A DNA stretch of 64,000 nt from Hymenopus coronatus (Eukaryota > Arthropoda > Insecta > Mantodea > Hymenopodidae): the NCBI GenBank assembly GCA_030762935.1, contig CM060887.1, forward strand, positions 8,982,501 through 9,046,500, given 5' to 3'. The stretch's first letter is position 1. Every line of letters starts with the position of its first letter. The notes below the pieces were generated by a model that saw only the letters and a program-made list of their open reading frames with translations, was not told the DNA's origin and did no database searches. Positions 1 through 11,668 of the stretch are shown here, piece by piece. The position numbers and the translations under genes were made by a program.

Positions 1-406
1 ATGGGTCAGAGAAACCCACCCATTTTGTGCAATATGATTTAGCATAGCTGGGCTGAACCGCGGGGTATTTCCCAAGCAATAAGTGTGCTAGTGACCCCAG
101 GAGGTCACACTGTGGTCAGCATAGGTGGGGTGCTCACATTCTGCTACTACCAGCTGTTTCTTGCATGTTATGTGTCACTGGTCTCTGTTACTTAAAACAT
201 CTACATGATATACATAACTTTCATTGCAAGGCACTTTACATATCTTGCAATATCGTGTCTTCACCATGTTCTGCAACATGAAATTATAAACAGAATTTTT
301 GTCAATCTTAACAACTGGACTTTACCGTCAATGAAATCAAGGACCACGAGCAACATACAGGGTGTTAATGAACTACACCGGTGTTAAAGCAAAGTAGCTT
401 GAAAAA
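1..406. other. Non-repetitive left edge
   Basis: No recognised gene or repeat. A 60-codon open frame at 205-387 has no family features. The HLE at 407 begins directly after the run of A at 402-406. Confidence 0.4.
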
Positions 407-1160
407 GCTGATGTGTTCCATTCACATGACTTTCTCTACATCTCTGCAACAAATTATTGTTAAAAAGTTTATGCCTCTATTTACTTCATGCTAATCCAGA
501 AAAAATTGCACAAATAGTCTTATTACTTGCTTCCTTGTAAGTAGAAGCGAAATAAGGGAGTACCATAGGTTAAAGTGATAATCAAAAGAAGGTTGCTATG
601 TGACTGAAGTTCCTTTGTCTGTACGGACAGGAGTCGACAAATTCCTGTAAGAGAAATGTATAGTTTTTCACAGCTCAAACCAAAAACTAGAAATATCTAC
701 AAAAAAAAAAAAGATCAACTCCACGAAAAAAATGTATACAGCATAAATTGTGAGCTTTAACGTGCTCTACATTTTTCGTGTAGTAAATATATGTACGAAA
801 TTTAATCAAAAGTGTTAAAACCATTTTTGAGAAAATAAAAATGTTCGAAAAAAGTTCCATGTAAAGCAAAGTTGGGGGTGGGGTGATTTTTCTCAAAATC
901 TTCGTGTCACATCCCTTGAAGATACTAAATTTAAATACCAAGTTTGGTGTTTTACCGCCTTTTAGTTTTTGAGTTATCGTGTTCACAGACACACGGACAC
1001 ACACACACACGCACACGGGCCTTTTTCTGAAAATGCTTTTTTTAGTATAATGGGGCCCTAAAACATATATTTCCGGTGAAATCTCGGTATCGAATTTTTG
1101 GGTGGAGTGCAATACCTTCTCTATACACTATGTACATAGTAAGTATAGAGAAAGTAAAAA
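407..1160 (+). mobile_element. HLE copy, near full length
   Basis: Starts at the GCTGATGTG variant of the TCTGATGTG end, with ACTTTCTCTAC about 20 bp in, and ends in the palindromic hairpin at about 1114-1152 followed by AGTAAAAA. A CA-rich tract lies at about 988-1015. Its hairpin-end sequence (…CATAGTAAGTATAG) reappears at 3505-3533, which shows it was one partner of the recombination that made the tandem duplication. Non-coding; the open frames over it come from simple repeats. Confidence 0.85.
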
Positions 1161-1445
1161 TAATAATAAAATACATTTACTCTAAGACAGAAATCGAAGT
1201 CATAACTTTGGAATAGCAGCTTCTCGGGTTACGCATTAAGCCACCAGAGCAGTTGTAAAAATACCTCCAGAGTAGGCTACCTAACACAAGAACTTAGTTA
1301 ATGAATACTCAGTGTCGCACTGTCAAGTGATTAGTTCGAGATTTTATAGATTTTTGCGACATTAAATCTTGACAACGCTAGTAATGAGCTGCTAAAAATC
1401 CATGTTTTTATACTCTGGCAGCAGTTTTAAAGACATTCTAACCCA

Positions 1446-2309
1446 TTTTTACTTTCTCTACCAGTACTATCTACATAGTGTATAGAGAAGGTATTGCACT
1501 CCACCAAAAAATTCGATACCGAGATTTCACCGGAAATATATGTTTTAGGGTCCCCTGTATAAAAAAAAAAAGCATTTTCAGAAAAAGGTCCATGTGTGAG
1601 TGTGTCCGTGTGTCTGTGAACACGATAACTCAAAACGAAAAGTCGGTAAAATACCAAACTTGGTATTTAAGTTTAGTATCTTCAAGGGATGCGACAGGAA
1701 AATTTTGAGAAAAATCACCCCACCCCAACTACCCTTTAAATGGAACTTTTTTCGAAAATTTTTATTTTCTCAAAAATGGTTCTAACGATTTTGATTAAAA
1801 TTTCGTATATTACATATATTTATTTACCTGACAAATAAAATGTATATCTTAAATTTTCTGGGAATAGCCTCTGAAGAGTACTTTATTCTGGATGAATTTT
1901 ACGCAATTTTGAATAGCTACTTAACCGTAAGAGATGGATAAATACCTACTGCACGAAAAATGTAGAGCACATTAAAACACACAGTTTATGTCATACACAT
2001 ACATTTTATTCGTGGAGTCGTCGTTTTTGAGATATTCATTGTTTTTGGTTTCTGCTTTGAAAAACTTATACCTTTTTCATACAGGAATTTGTCAACTCTT
2101 GTCCATACAAACAAAGGAGCTTCAGTGACATGGTAACCAGCTTTTGACTATCACTTTAACCTATGGTACTCCGTCATTTCACTTCTACTTACAAGGAAGC
2201 AAGTAATAAGACTATTTCTGATAATTTTTTCTGGATTAGATGAAGTAAATATAAAACTTTGTTACAGAGATGTAGAGAAAGTTATGTGAATGAAACACAA
2301 CAGATTTTT
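1446..2309 (-). mobile_element. HLE copy, full length (unit 1)
   Basis: Reads on the plus strand from TTTTTACTTTCTCTACCAGT to AACACAACAGATTTTT. The GT-rich segment at about 1595-1615 is short. A GATGTAGAGAAAGT motif before the end gives the subterminal inverted repeat. The twin in unit 2 is 3819-4677. Confidence 0.88.
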
Positions 2310-2643
2310 CGTGTTATGCTTTCGAATGGTTGATACATTAGCCAGTAGCGTACTGGCACTTCATAAACTTATAGCCGTTATTTCGACATTTCAATAAACA
2401 GGCCATAAGTCTCCTATCTCAAATTACTTATTTAAGTACTCTACATGTTCGGCGAAAATATTGCGGTTTAGTTAATTAACATCCTGTATACAGCATTAAT
2501 ATTACAAATTCAGAAATTATTTGAAGCGTTTTAATCCACCCAAAAAAATTTTACCCAACGTATATTTTACTAAGTTTTATGATTTTTTTAAGGAAAAATG
2601 TATTTATGAAATAACTTAACTATAGTTCCACTTTTAATAAAAA
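2310..2643. other. Unique spacer inside duplication unit 1
   Basis: AT-rich DNA with no gene or family match that I recognise. It is present again at 4678-5011, so it travelled passively with the duplicated unit. Confidence 0.5.
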
Positions 2644-3333
2644 TTTGATGTTTTCCATTCACATGACTTTCTCCACATCTCTACAATAAAGTATTGTTAA
2701 ATAGCTTATTCTTCTATATACTTAATGTTAATCCAGAAAAAAATTAGCAGAGGCAGTCTTATTACTTGCTTCCTTGTTAAGTAGAAGGAATATAAGGGAA
2801 TACACTAGGTTAAAACGATAGTCAAATATTTTAGAAGCTGGTTGCTATGTGATTGAAGTACCGTTGTTTTCCCCATATGAGAAAATATAAGTAATTTAAA
2901 GCTGAAATTATAACAAGGAATCCCTCAAAAACGGTCAACTCATCGAAAAATATGTACATAACATAAATTGTGTGTTTTAACGTGCTTTACATTTTTCGTG
3001 TAGTAAGTTTTTGTCCAGGTCTTACGGTTTAGCAGTTATTCAAAATTCCATAAAATTCATCCAGAATAAAGTACCCTTCAGAGGCTATCCCAGAAAATCA
3101 AGATATACATTTTATTTGTCAGGTAAATATCTTTAATATACGATATTTTAATCAAAATCGTTAGAGCCATTTTTGAGAAAATCAAAATTTTCGAAAACTG
3201 TTCCATGTAAAGGGTAGTTGTGTGTGGGGGGATTTTTCTCAAAATCTTCGTGTCGCATCCCTGGAAGATACTAAACTTAAATACCAAGTTTGGTATTTTA
3301 CATACTTTTCGTTTTTGAGTTATCGTGTTCAGA

Positions 3334-3377
<44 letters not shown>

Positions 3378-3533
3378 CACACACGCACATGCACCTCTCC
3401 GAAAATGTTTTTTTAGATAAAGGGAACCCTAAAGCATATATATCTCCGTTGAAATCTCGGTATCGAATTTTTGGGTGGAGTGCAATACCTTATCTATACA
3501 CTTTGTACATAGTAAGTATAGAGAAAGTAAAAA
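2644..3533 (+). mobile_element. HLE copy, chimeric at its hairpin end
   Basis: The body matches the HLE at 5012-5895, but the last 20 bp (from AAGTATAGAG at 3514) match the HLE at 407-1160. The switch falls inside the shared 9-bp GTACATAGT at 3505-3513, within the hairpin centre. This is the signature of unequal crossing-over between two same-orientation HLEs. The CA run is at about 3336-3375. Confidence 0.9.
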
Positions 3534-5701
3534 TAATAATAAAATACATTTACTCTAAGACAGAAATCGAAGTCATAACTTTGGAATAGCAGCTTCTCGG
3601 GTTACGCATTAAGCCACCAGAGCAGTTGTAAAAATACCTCCAGAGTAGGCTACCTAACACAAGAACTTAGTTAATGAATACTCAGTGTCGCACTGTCAAG
3701 TGATTAGTTCGAGATTTTATAGATTTTTGCGACATTAAATCTTGACAACGCTAGTAATGAGCTGCTAAAAATCCATGTTTTTATACTCTGGCAGCAGTTT
3801 TAAAGACATTCTAACCCATTTTTACTTTCTCTACCAGTACTATCTACATAGTGTATAGAGAAGGTATTGCACTCCACCAAAAAATTCGATACCGAGATTT
3901 CACCGGAAATATATGTTTTAGGGTCCCCTGTATAAAAAAAAAAGCATTTTCAGAAAAAGGTCCATGTGTGAGTGTGTCCGTGTGTCTGTGAACACGATAA
4001 CTCAAAACGAAAAGTCGGTAAAATACCAAACTTGGTATTTAAGTTTAGTATCTTCAAGGGATGCGACAGGAAAATTTTGAGAAAAATCACCCCACCCCAA
4101 CTACCCTTTAAATGGAACTTTTTTCGAAAATTTTTATTTTCTCAAAAATGGTTCTAACGATTTTGATTAAAATTTCGTATATTACATATATTTATTTACC
4201 TGACAAATAAAATGTATATCTTAAATTTTCTGGGAATAGCCTCTGAAGAGTACTTTATTCTGGATGAATTTTACGCAATTTTGAATAGCTACTTAACCGT
4301 AAGAGATGGATAAATACCTACTGCACTAAAAATGTACAGCACATTAAAACACACAGTATATGTTATATACATTTTATTCGTGGAGTCGTCGTTTTTGAGA
4401 TATTCATTGTTTTTGGTTTCTGCTTTGAAAAACTTATACCTTTTTCATACAGGAATTTGTCAACTCTTGTCCATACAAACAAAGGAGCTTCAGTGACATA
4501 GTAACCAGCTTTTGACTATCACTTTAACCTGTGGTACTCCGTCATTTCACTTCTACTTACAAGGAAGCAAGTAATAAGACTATTTCTGATAATTTTTTCT
4601 GGATTAGATGAAGTAAATATAAAACTTTGTTACAGAGATGTAGAGAAAGTTATGTGAATGAAACACAACAGATTTTTCGTGTTATGCTTTCGAATGGTTG
4701 ATACATTAGCCAGTAGCGTACTGGCACTTCATAAACTTATAGCCGTTATTTCGACATTTCAATAAACAGGCCATAAGTCTCCTATCTCAAATTACTTATT
4801 TAAGTACTCTACATGTTCGGCGAAAATATTGCGGTTTAGTTAATTAACATCCTGTATACAGCATTAATATTACAAATTCAGAAATTATTTGAAGCGTTTT
4901 AATCCACCCAAAAAAATTTTACCCAACGTATATTTTACTAAGTTTTATGATTTTTTTAAGGAAAAATGTATTTATGAAATAACTTAACTATAGTTCCACT
5001 TTTAATAAAAATTTGATGTTTTCCATTCACATGACTTTCTCCACATCTCTACAATAAAGTATTGTTAAATAGCTTATTCTTCTATATACTTAATGTTAAT
5101 CCAGAAAAAAATTAGCAGAGGCAGTCTTATTACTTGCTTCCTTGTTAAGTAGAAGGAATATAAGGGAATACACTAGGTTAAAACGATAGTCAAATATTTT
5201 AGAAGCTGGTTGCTATGTGATTGAAGTACCGTTGTTTTCCCCATATGAGAAAATATAAGTAATTTAAAGCTGAAATTATAACAAGGAATCCCTCAAAAAC
5301 GGTCAACTCATCGAAAAATATGTACATAACATAAATTGTGTGTTTTAACGTGCTTTACATTTTTCGTGTAGTAAGTTTTTGTCCAGGTCTTACGGTTTAG
5401 CAGTTATTCAAAATTCCATAAAATTCATCCAGAATAAAGTACCCTTCAGAGGCTATCCCAGAAAATCAAGATATACATTTTATTTGTCAGGTAAATATCT
5501 TTAATATACGATATTTTAATCAAAATCGTTAGAGCCATTTTTGAGAAAATCAAAATTTTCGAAAAGTGTTCCATGTAAAGGGTAGTTGTGTGTGGGGGGA
5601 TTTTTCTCAAAATCTTCGTGTCGCATCCCTGGAAGATACTAAACTTAAATACCAAGTTTGGTATTTTACATACTTTTCGTTTTTGAGTTATCGTGTTCAG
5701 A

Positions 5702-5739
<38 letters not shown>

Positions 5740-5875
5740 CACACACGCACATGCACCTCTCCGAAAATGTTTTTTTAGATAAAGGGAACCCTAAAGCATA
5801 TATATCTCCGTTGAAATCTCGGTATCGAATTTTTGGGTGGAGTGCAATACCTTATCTATACACTTTGTACATAGT
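3514..5875. repeat. Tandem duplication, unit 2
   Basis: Second copy of the unit at 1132-3513, offset 2373 bp at its left and 2368 bp later because of indels in homopolymers. It ends in an HLE whose hairpin reads ATAGTGCGTGTAG, the ancestral form of the partner element. Confidence 0.92.
3819..4677 (-). mobile_element. HLE copy, full length (unit 2)
   Basis: Twin of 1446-2309, nearly identical. Both termini are present, with two fewer A residues in the A-run near 3930 than in the twin. Confidence 0.88.
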
Positions 5876-5895
5876 GCGTGTAGAGAAAGTAAAAA
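5012..5895 (+). mobile_element. HLE copy, full length (unit 2)
   Basis: From the TTGATGTT end to the hairpin and AGTAAAAA. The CA run at about 5703-5738 is shorter than in the unit-1 twin. Its hairpin end is the non-recombinant partner form. Confidence 0.88.
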
Positions 5896-6230
5896 GGTCC
5901 TTGTGTGTGTCTGTGTGTCTGTGAGCATGATATCTCCAAAACGGTAACTCAGTTAAAAACCAAATTTGATATTTAAGTTCAGCATCTTCCAAGGATGTGA
6001 CATGTAGATTTTAAAGAAAATACCCTGCCCTATGCTGCCCGTTATATAGAAGCAACTTAGAAAATTTTAGCTCCCTCTAAACAAGGTTTCAATGTTTTTG
6101 ATTAAAATATCATATGTTAAACGAGGTTTGAGAAAAGTTTAAGTATTTTACAACTGAAACCAATAACAAGGATTATCTCGAAAAGGTCAAATCCACAAGA
6201 AAAAAAAAAAAACACACGATATAAATTATA
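5896..6230. mobile_element. Two truncated HLE fragments joined head to head
   Basis: 5896 to about 6125 matches the internal part of a minus-strand HLE starting at its GTCCNTGTGTGTG segment. About 6126-6230 matches the plus-strand orientation (GAAACCAATAACAAGGA, then an A-run and an ATAAATT block). The joint lies in sequence shared by neither neighbour. Confidence 0.6.
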
Positions 6231-6373
6231 TTTTTACTTTCTCTACACGTACTATGTACATAGTGTATAGAGAAGGTATTGCACTCCACCCAAATATTCT
6301 ATACCGAGATTTCACCGGAAATATATGTTTTAGGGTCCCCTGTAATCAAAAAAAGTATTTTCACAAAAAGGTC

Positions 6374-6418
<45 letters not shown>

Positions 6419-6915
6419 GTGTTTCTGTGAACACGATAACTCAAAAACAAAAAGTCAGTAAAATACCAAACTTGGTATTTAAGTTTAGTATCTTCCTGAG
6501 ATGCGACACGAAGATTTTGAGAGAAAAAAAAAACTACCTCGAACTACCCTTTACATGCAACTCTTTTTTCGAAAAATGGCTCTAACGGTTTTGATTAAAA
6601 TATCCTAAGCCTCTGAAGACTACTTTATTCTGGATGAATTTTACGGAATGTTGCATAACTGCTAAACCGTAAGACTTTAGAGCATTTTAAAACACACAAT
6701 TTATGTTATATAATTTTTTTTCTTGGAGTTGGTCGTTTTTGAGTTACCCCTTGTAATTGGGTTAAGCTTAGAAAAACATTTTTTTCTCATACAGGAATTT
6801 GTCAACTCTGCAATTTTTTTTCTCGATTAGCCTGAAGTAAATAAAAGCATAAGCTTTTTAATATTTTTTTTGCAGATATGTAGAGAAAGTCATGTGAAAG
6901 GAACACATAAGACAA
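6231..6915 (-). mobile_element. HLE copy with internal deletions
   Basis: The hairpin end at 6236 is intact, and a (GT) run lies at about 6377-6414. The copy lacks part of the middle (the joint near 6593 skips the block between GATTTTGATTAAAATATC and CCTCTGAAG) and part of the TCTGATG half near 6808. It ends at GAACACATAAGAC. Confidence 0.8.
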
Positions 6916-7464
6916 ATTGAGGTTGCTCAGTCATTGAGACCTGTTGGTTGTGTGTTCAGAAGCTCAAGCACCTGCTAAGACCTCTTTGAAATACAGACAC
7001 AGCCTTTCATTTTTACCATAGATGGTAATGGATATTCTTTAATGGTCAGTGAAACAAATTGCTAAGAACTTAACAAGTGAGCGTCTATCAGACAATTAAT
7101 AGGAACATGCAAGTTCTCCCAGCAGAGAATTTTATTTTTCGGGTTCCAGGTCATAGAAACAAACGTAATTCCTCAGAGGCAGGGATTTCCGCAATAAAAG
7201 ATACACGTAACTCCGCCTTACCTGTGAAGGATTTTGATTTATAGTGATGAGGGTTTTCACTTTCACCAACTCTGAATAAGTAATTCCGATCCAATTTAAA
7301 CTGCTCTCTGTTTATCATGAGAACAAAACCACTGAAGAAACATCAATAAGCTTCCAAAGTGTATATTAAATGATACGTCATCTTATTGCTGTTTTCAACT
7401 TTACATTTTGGGTTACATTTTACAAGATGGCATTGTCAGATTGAAGCTAAAGTTCGAGCTAGGA
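6916..7464. other. Unique spacer
   Basis: No gene or repeat family recognised. Moderately AT-rich. Confidence 0.4.
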
Positions 7465-8088
7465 CTTTTACTTTCTCTACAAGTACTATGTCCATAGTGT
7501 ATAGAGAAGGAATTGTATTTCACCCAAAAATTCGATACCGAGATTTCACCGAAAATACATGTTTTGGGTCCCCCTGAATCCAAAAAAAAAGATATTTACC
7601 TGACAAATAATATGTATATCTTTAATTTTCTGGGAATAGCCTCTGAAGACTACTTTAATCTGGAAGAGTTTTGCATAACTGCTAAACCGTAACAGATGGA
7701 CAAAAACTTAACTTATAAAAAATGTAGGGCACATTAAAACACACAATTTATGTTATATAATTTTTTTTCGAGGAGTTGATCATTTTTGAGATATTCTTGC
7801 ATTTGATTTCAGCTTTGAAAAACTTGTACTTTTCTCATACAGGAATTTGTCATCTCGTGTCCATACAAACAATGGAAATTCAGGCACCTAATAACCAGCT
7901 TTTGACTTCACTTTAACCTATGATATTCCCATGCTTCGGTTCTACTTACAAGGAAGCAAATAATAAGACTACTTCTGCTAAATTATTCTCGATTAGCATG
8001 AAGTAAATAGAAGAATAAGTTTACTGACAGTAATTTGTTACACAGAAGTAGAGAAATTCATGTGAATGGAACACATCAGATTTTTTTA
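7465..8088 (-). mobile_element. HLE copy lacking the microsatellite segment
   Basis: Both ends are present, but about 250 bp are missing: the sequence jumps at about 7585 from the A-run after CCTGAATCC straight to GATATTTACCTGAC. The deletion removes the GT tract and the ATACCAAACTTGGTAT palindrome. Confidence 0.82.
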
Positions 8089-8090
8089 GT

Positions 8091-8655
8091 GAAAATACAA
8101 TAACGAAAGATATCAACACAAAACTTTATTTACAAGGTTACATTACCTTACTCTATTTCTCAACGTAATCGTCATTGCTATCAAGGTATTTATTGTCACG
8201 TGGTACACATGTTATACTCTTCCACCGCTAAAGATATGAGCCAAAATGTCACTGTCACTTTGAGGTCTTCATGGCTGGGAAATCTTTTCCATCCAAAAAG
8301 TCATGTATGGTGTCCAAAGTGAAACACCGGCTTTAGTTTAATTATTTTAACAACATTTTCTTTCAACTCCTTCATAAAGATTGATGAACTTCCACTCTGC
8401 TTTTTATCGTACACACTGTTATGTTCTTCCTTGATTACTCGTAAATTATGTCCCATTACCTCACTGAAGACTCGTTCATTGCATTATCACTATACACTTG
8501 TGTTATCTGCTTATAGAACTCGATTGGCCGAACATTTCGAATAAGTTCTTTTGCACTATAAGAATATAACATGGACATTGAAAAACTGGTACCACGTGAC
8601 AATGAATGTCTTCACAGAATGGAGGTTACTTTGAGAAATAAGAAAGATACTGTAA
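8091..8655 (-). mobile_element. MLE-B, internally deleted mariner remnant
   Basis: Same family as 23330-23975. It starts in the inverted arm (AATAACGAAAGATATCAAC). On the minus strand it carries transposase N-terminal-type sequence followed directly by the C-terminal DYVEK-type end. The outer arm reappears in opposite orientation at about 8585-8650. An HLE begins exactly where the outer part of the right arm should continue. Confidence 0.7.
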
Positions 8656-9164
8656 TTTTTACTTTCTCTACATGTACTATGTACATAGTGTATAGAGAAG
8701 GTATTGTATTGCACCCAAAAATTCCATACCGAGATGTTACCGGAAATACATGTTTTGAGACCCCCTGAATAAAAAAATCATTTTCAGAAAAGTATCCCTG
8801 TGTGTGTCTGTCTGTGTGTGTGTCTCTGGGCAGCTCAAAAACGAAAAGCCGGTAACATACCAAACTTGGTATTTAAGTTTAATATCTTCCAAGGATGCGA
8901 CACAAAGATTTTCAAGAAAATCCTCTACCCCCAATTACCCTTCACATGGAAAACTTTTCGAAAATTTTGATTTTCTAAAAAATGGCTAACGATTTTCATT
9001 AAAATACGAGATCATATATTAAAGATATATACTTGACAAATAATATGTATATCTTGAATTTTCTAGGAATAGCCTCTGAAGACTGCTTTATTCTGGATGA
9101 GTTCGGAATTTTGTGTAACTAGTAAACCGTAAGAGATGGACAAAAAATTACTACACAAAAAAAA
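8656..9164 (-). mobile_element. HLE copy, outer, first part
   Basis: Starts with TTTTTACTTTCTC and is interrupted at the A-run of its CTACACAAAAAA block by the plus-strand HLE 9165-10006. It resumes at 10007. Confidence 0.85.
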
Positions 9165-10006
9165 TCTGATGTGTTACACTCACATGACTTTCTCTAGCTC
9201 TTCTACAAACTCCTTACATAAGATTATTCTTCTTCCTGCACCTTGCTAATCGAGATAATCATTAGCAGAATGTTCTTACTACTTAGTTCCTTATAAGTAG
9301 AAAGAAAATAAGGAAATACACTACGCTAAACCGATAGTCAAATATTTTAAAATCTGTCGTTATTCGATTGTCATTGCAAATCGCTTCTTTGCTTGGCCAG
9401 GAGTAGAACAAAAGAAAAACGGACATTTCCTGTCTGAGAAAAGTATAAGTACTCACAACTGAAACCAAAAACAGGAATATCTCTGAAACGGTTACCTCTA
9501 CACCAAAACTGTAAATGACATATATTGTGTGTTTTGATCGGATCAACATTTTCTGTGTGGTAAGTTTTTGTCTATCTCTTAACCTTTAGTAGTTAAGTAG
9601 CATTTAGCAAAATTCATCCAGAATAAAAAGCTCTTCAGCAGCTGTTCCCATAAAATTCAAGATATACATTTTATTTGGTATGTAAATATCTTTAACATAC
9701 GGGATTTTAATCAAAATCGTTAGAGCCATTTTTTAGAAAATCAAAATTTTCGAACATTTTTCCATGTAAAGGGTAGTTGGGGGTGGGGGAATTTTCTTGA
9801 AAATCTTCGTGTCGCATTCTTGGAAGATACCAAACCTAAATACCAAGTTTAGTATTTAACGTCTTTGAGCTATGCTGTCCACAGACACACTCATATAGAC
9901 AGATACACACACATGGACCTTTTTCTGAAAATGCTTTTTTTTTTAATTCAGGGAGTCTTAAAACATGTATGTACTATGTGCATAGTACGTATAGAGAAAG
10001 TAAAAA
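9165..10006 (+). mobile_element. HLE copy inserted inside another HLE
   Basis: Begins TCTGATGTGTTACACTCACA, ends AGAGAAAGTAAAAA, and sits cleanly in an A-run of the surrounding opposite-strand HLE. About 60 bp just before the hairpin, including the proximal hairpin arm, are deleted near 9970. Confidence 0.85.
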
Positions 10007-10370
10007 TATAGATCACGTTAAAACAATCAAGTTGTCATATAAGTTTTTTCGTGAAATTGACCATTTCTGAGATATTTATTGTTAGTTGCTTCAGATTTAA
10101 AATACGTAAACTTTTCTCATACAGGAACTTGTCAATTCCTGACCACGCAAAGAAGCGGATATCAATACCATAGCAACCACATTTTAAAACATTTGACTGT
10201 CGTTTTAGCCTAGTGTATTCCATTATTTTCCTTCTAGTTACAAGAAAGCAGGTAATTAAAACAATTTCTGCTAGTATTTATCTTGATTAGTTTGAAGTAT
10301 ATAGGTTAATAGGGTTATGTAAGATTAGTTTGTTACAGAATACGTCGAGAATGTCATATAATGTTAAAGA
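10007..10370 (-). mobile_element. HLE copy, outer, second part
   Basis: Continues the HLE of 8656-9164 (TAGATCACGTTAAAACA is the block that follows the interrupted A-run) and fades out at GAGAATGTCATATAATG. Confidence 0.75.
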
Positions 10371-10789
10371 TGCCAGTTTAGTGGAAAGGGAATGATAAGA
10401 AAGCTGATTTGGTAGAGTTTGCCGCTGTTAATACTGAAGTTGGCAGCGGTGGGCTCCCGCCCGAGTAATTATTGCGAGATGTTATCTAGCTATAGACTCC
10501 TCTTCTATGGCTTTCCTATCACTGCCATACATACAAAATAACTGTGTGTGTGCATGTATTTTTTTTAACCAGCGGTGGAAACTCATTAAAAGTAATTTCC
10601 GTTCGTCAACATCCGATCGAATGCTCCGTCGCGATATGAACCAACGTTTCAATGAACTGATAAACCCAGCATCCCGGCACGGCGACGGAGTACAACAAAT
10701 TTCATGCGATGTATCGGTTTTGTTAATTTGTTTGTCGGCTTGTTGGTTATGTAACCCGGATAAACAAAAAGGGAAGGAAATACTGCAGT
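10371..10789. other. Unique spacer of higher GC
   Basis: Contains a 110-codon open frame at 10507-10839 that runs into the 10790 repeat and shows no domain I recognise. No support for a gene. Confidence 0.35.
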
Positions 10790-11263
10790 GTTTTTTGTTT
10801 TGTTTGCTTGTATGCCGTTATACTGTGACATCAATTTAGTTTCTGATATGGCGTATCATATATATCGCCGGAAAATGTACAAAAGACTCTGCTCCAGGCA
10901 GAATAGCGTTTGTCTCTCTGGTCAAACTCCTGTGATAGTGTTTAGGATAATAATCAGATATTTCCTGAAGGGAAGCATTAAGGCATACTCTGAAATTGGA
11001 CCAAAATTGTGAAAAGTACAAAAATTATTTTCTGTTAATAAAATAATATGGCCCGCCTCGATAGTGTAGGGGTAGCGTTTCCATATTCAAGAGGTCGAGT
11101 GATTCGAATCTCGCTGAGGGTTAATTACGCGAATAAGGTTTTTCTCAGGCTTTTCCCTCATCAAAACGTAAAATAGTAACAAAAAAGAAAGCCGATAAAA
11201 AGGACAAAATAATAATAACAACAACAACAAAAATAATACTAAACACTCCCGGAGTACTATTTG
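10790..11263 (+). repeat. Dispersed repeat, copy 1, with SINE-1 at its 3' part
   Basis: About 260 bp (10790-11049) followed by a tRNA-like SINE-1 (from about 11050). The whole block recurs at 13031-13515 with scattered differences. Each copy is followed immediately by the hairpin end of a minus-strand HLE. Confidence 0.8.
11050..11235 (+). repeat. SINE-1, tRNA-derived
   Basis: Starts GGCCCGCC. The RNA polymerase III A-box-like GTGTAGGGGTAGCG and B-box-like GTGATTCGAATCTCGC are about 30 bp apart. A CTCAGGCTTTTCCCTCA element and an A/CAA-rich tail follow. The anticodon region is not tRNA-like enough for a functional tRNA. Confidence 0.65.
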
Positions 11264-11399
11264 TTTTTACTTTCTCCATACTATGTACATAGTGTGTAGA
11301 GGAAGCATTGTATTCCACCCAAAAATTTGATACCGAGTTTTCACCGGAAATATATATATCCCCACAGTCCAAAAGAAAAGCATTTCTAGAAAAAGTCCG

Positions 11400-11434
<35 letters not shown>

Positions 11435-11668
11435 AGAATGGTTCAAAAACTAAAATACCGTTTAAATTCCAAACTTGGTATTTAAGTTCAGTATCTTTCA
11501 AAATATGGAACGAAGATTTTCAAGAAAATCACCTCACTCCTAATTACCCTGCACATGGAACATTTTTCGAAAATCTTCATTGTCTCAAAAATGGTTCTAA
11601 ATATTTTGACTAAATTTTCATATGTTTAAGATATTTATTTACATGACAAATAAAATGTTTATCTTGAT
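11264..11668 (-). mobile_element. HLE copy, outer, first part
   Basis: Hairpin end with one arm shortened (TACTTTCTCCATACTATG), GT run at about 11404-11431. Interrupted at ATCTTGA by the HLE 11669-12756 and resumed at 12757. Confidence 0.8.

Larger units (their letters stand above)
1132..3513. repeat. Tandem duplication, unit 1 (about 2.37 kb)
   Basis: Unit 1 is repeated almost unchanged at 3514-5875. It contains about 285 bp of unique DNA (1161-1445), a minus-strand HLE (1446-2309), about 330 bp of unique DNA (2310-2643) and a plus-strand HLE (2644-3533). Differences between units are mostly A-run and CA-run lengths plus a few substitutions near 1985-2005 versus 4325-4370, so the duplication is recent. 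Confidence 0.92.

Noticed and set aside
1446..2309. HLE as a classical TIR transposon (MITE)
   Set aside because: The only shared terminal motif is 11 bp and lies about 20 bp inside one end. There is no consistent target duplication, and one end alone has a hairpin. This is not fully excluded without a genome-wide consensus.
3222..3589. Open frames with long TH or CV repeats, here and at many other places
   Set aside because: They are translations of the CA/GT tracts and flanks of HLE copies, occur on both strands of the same element, and have inconsistent starts and stops.
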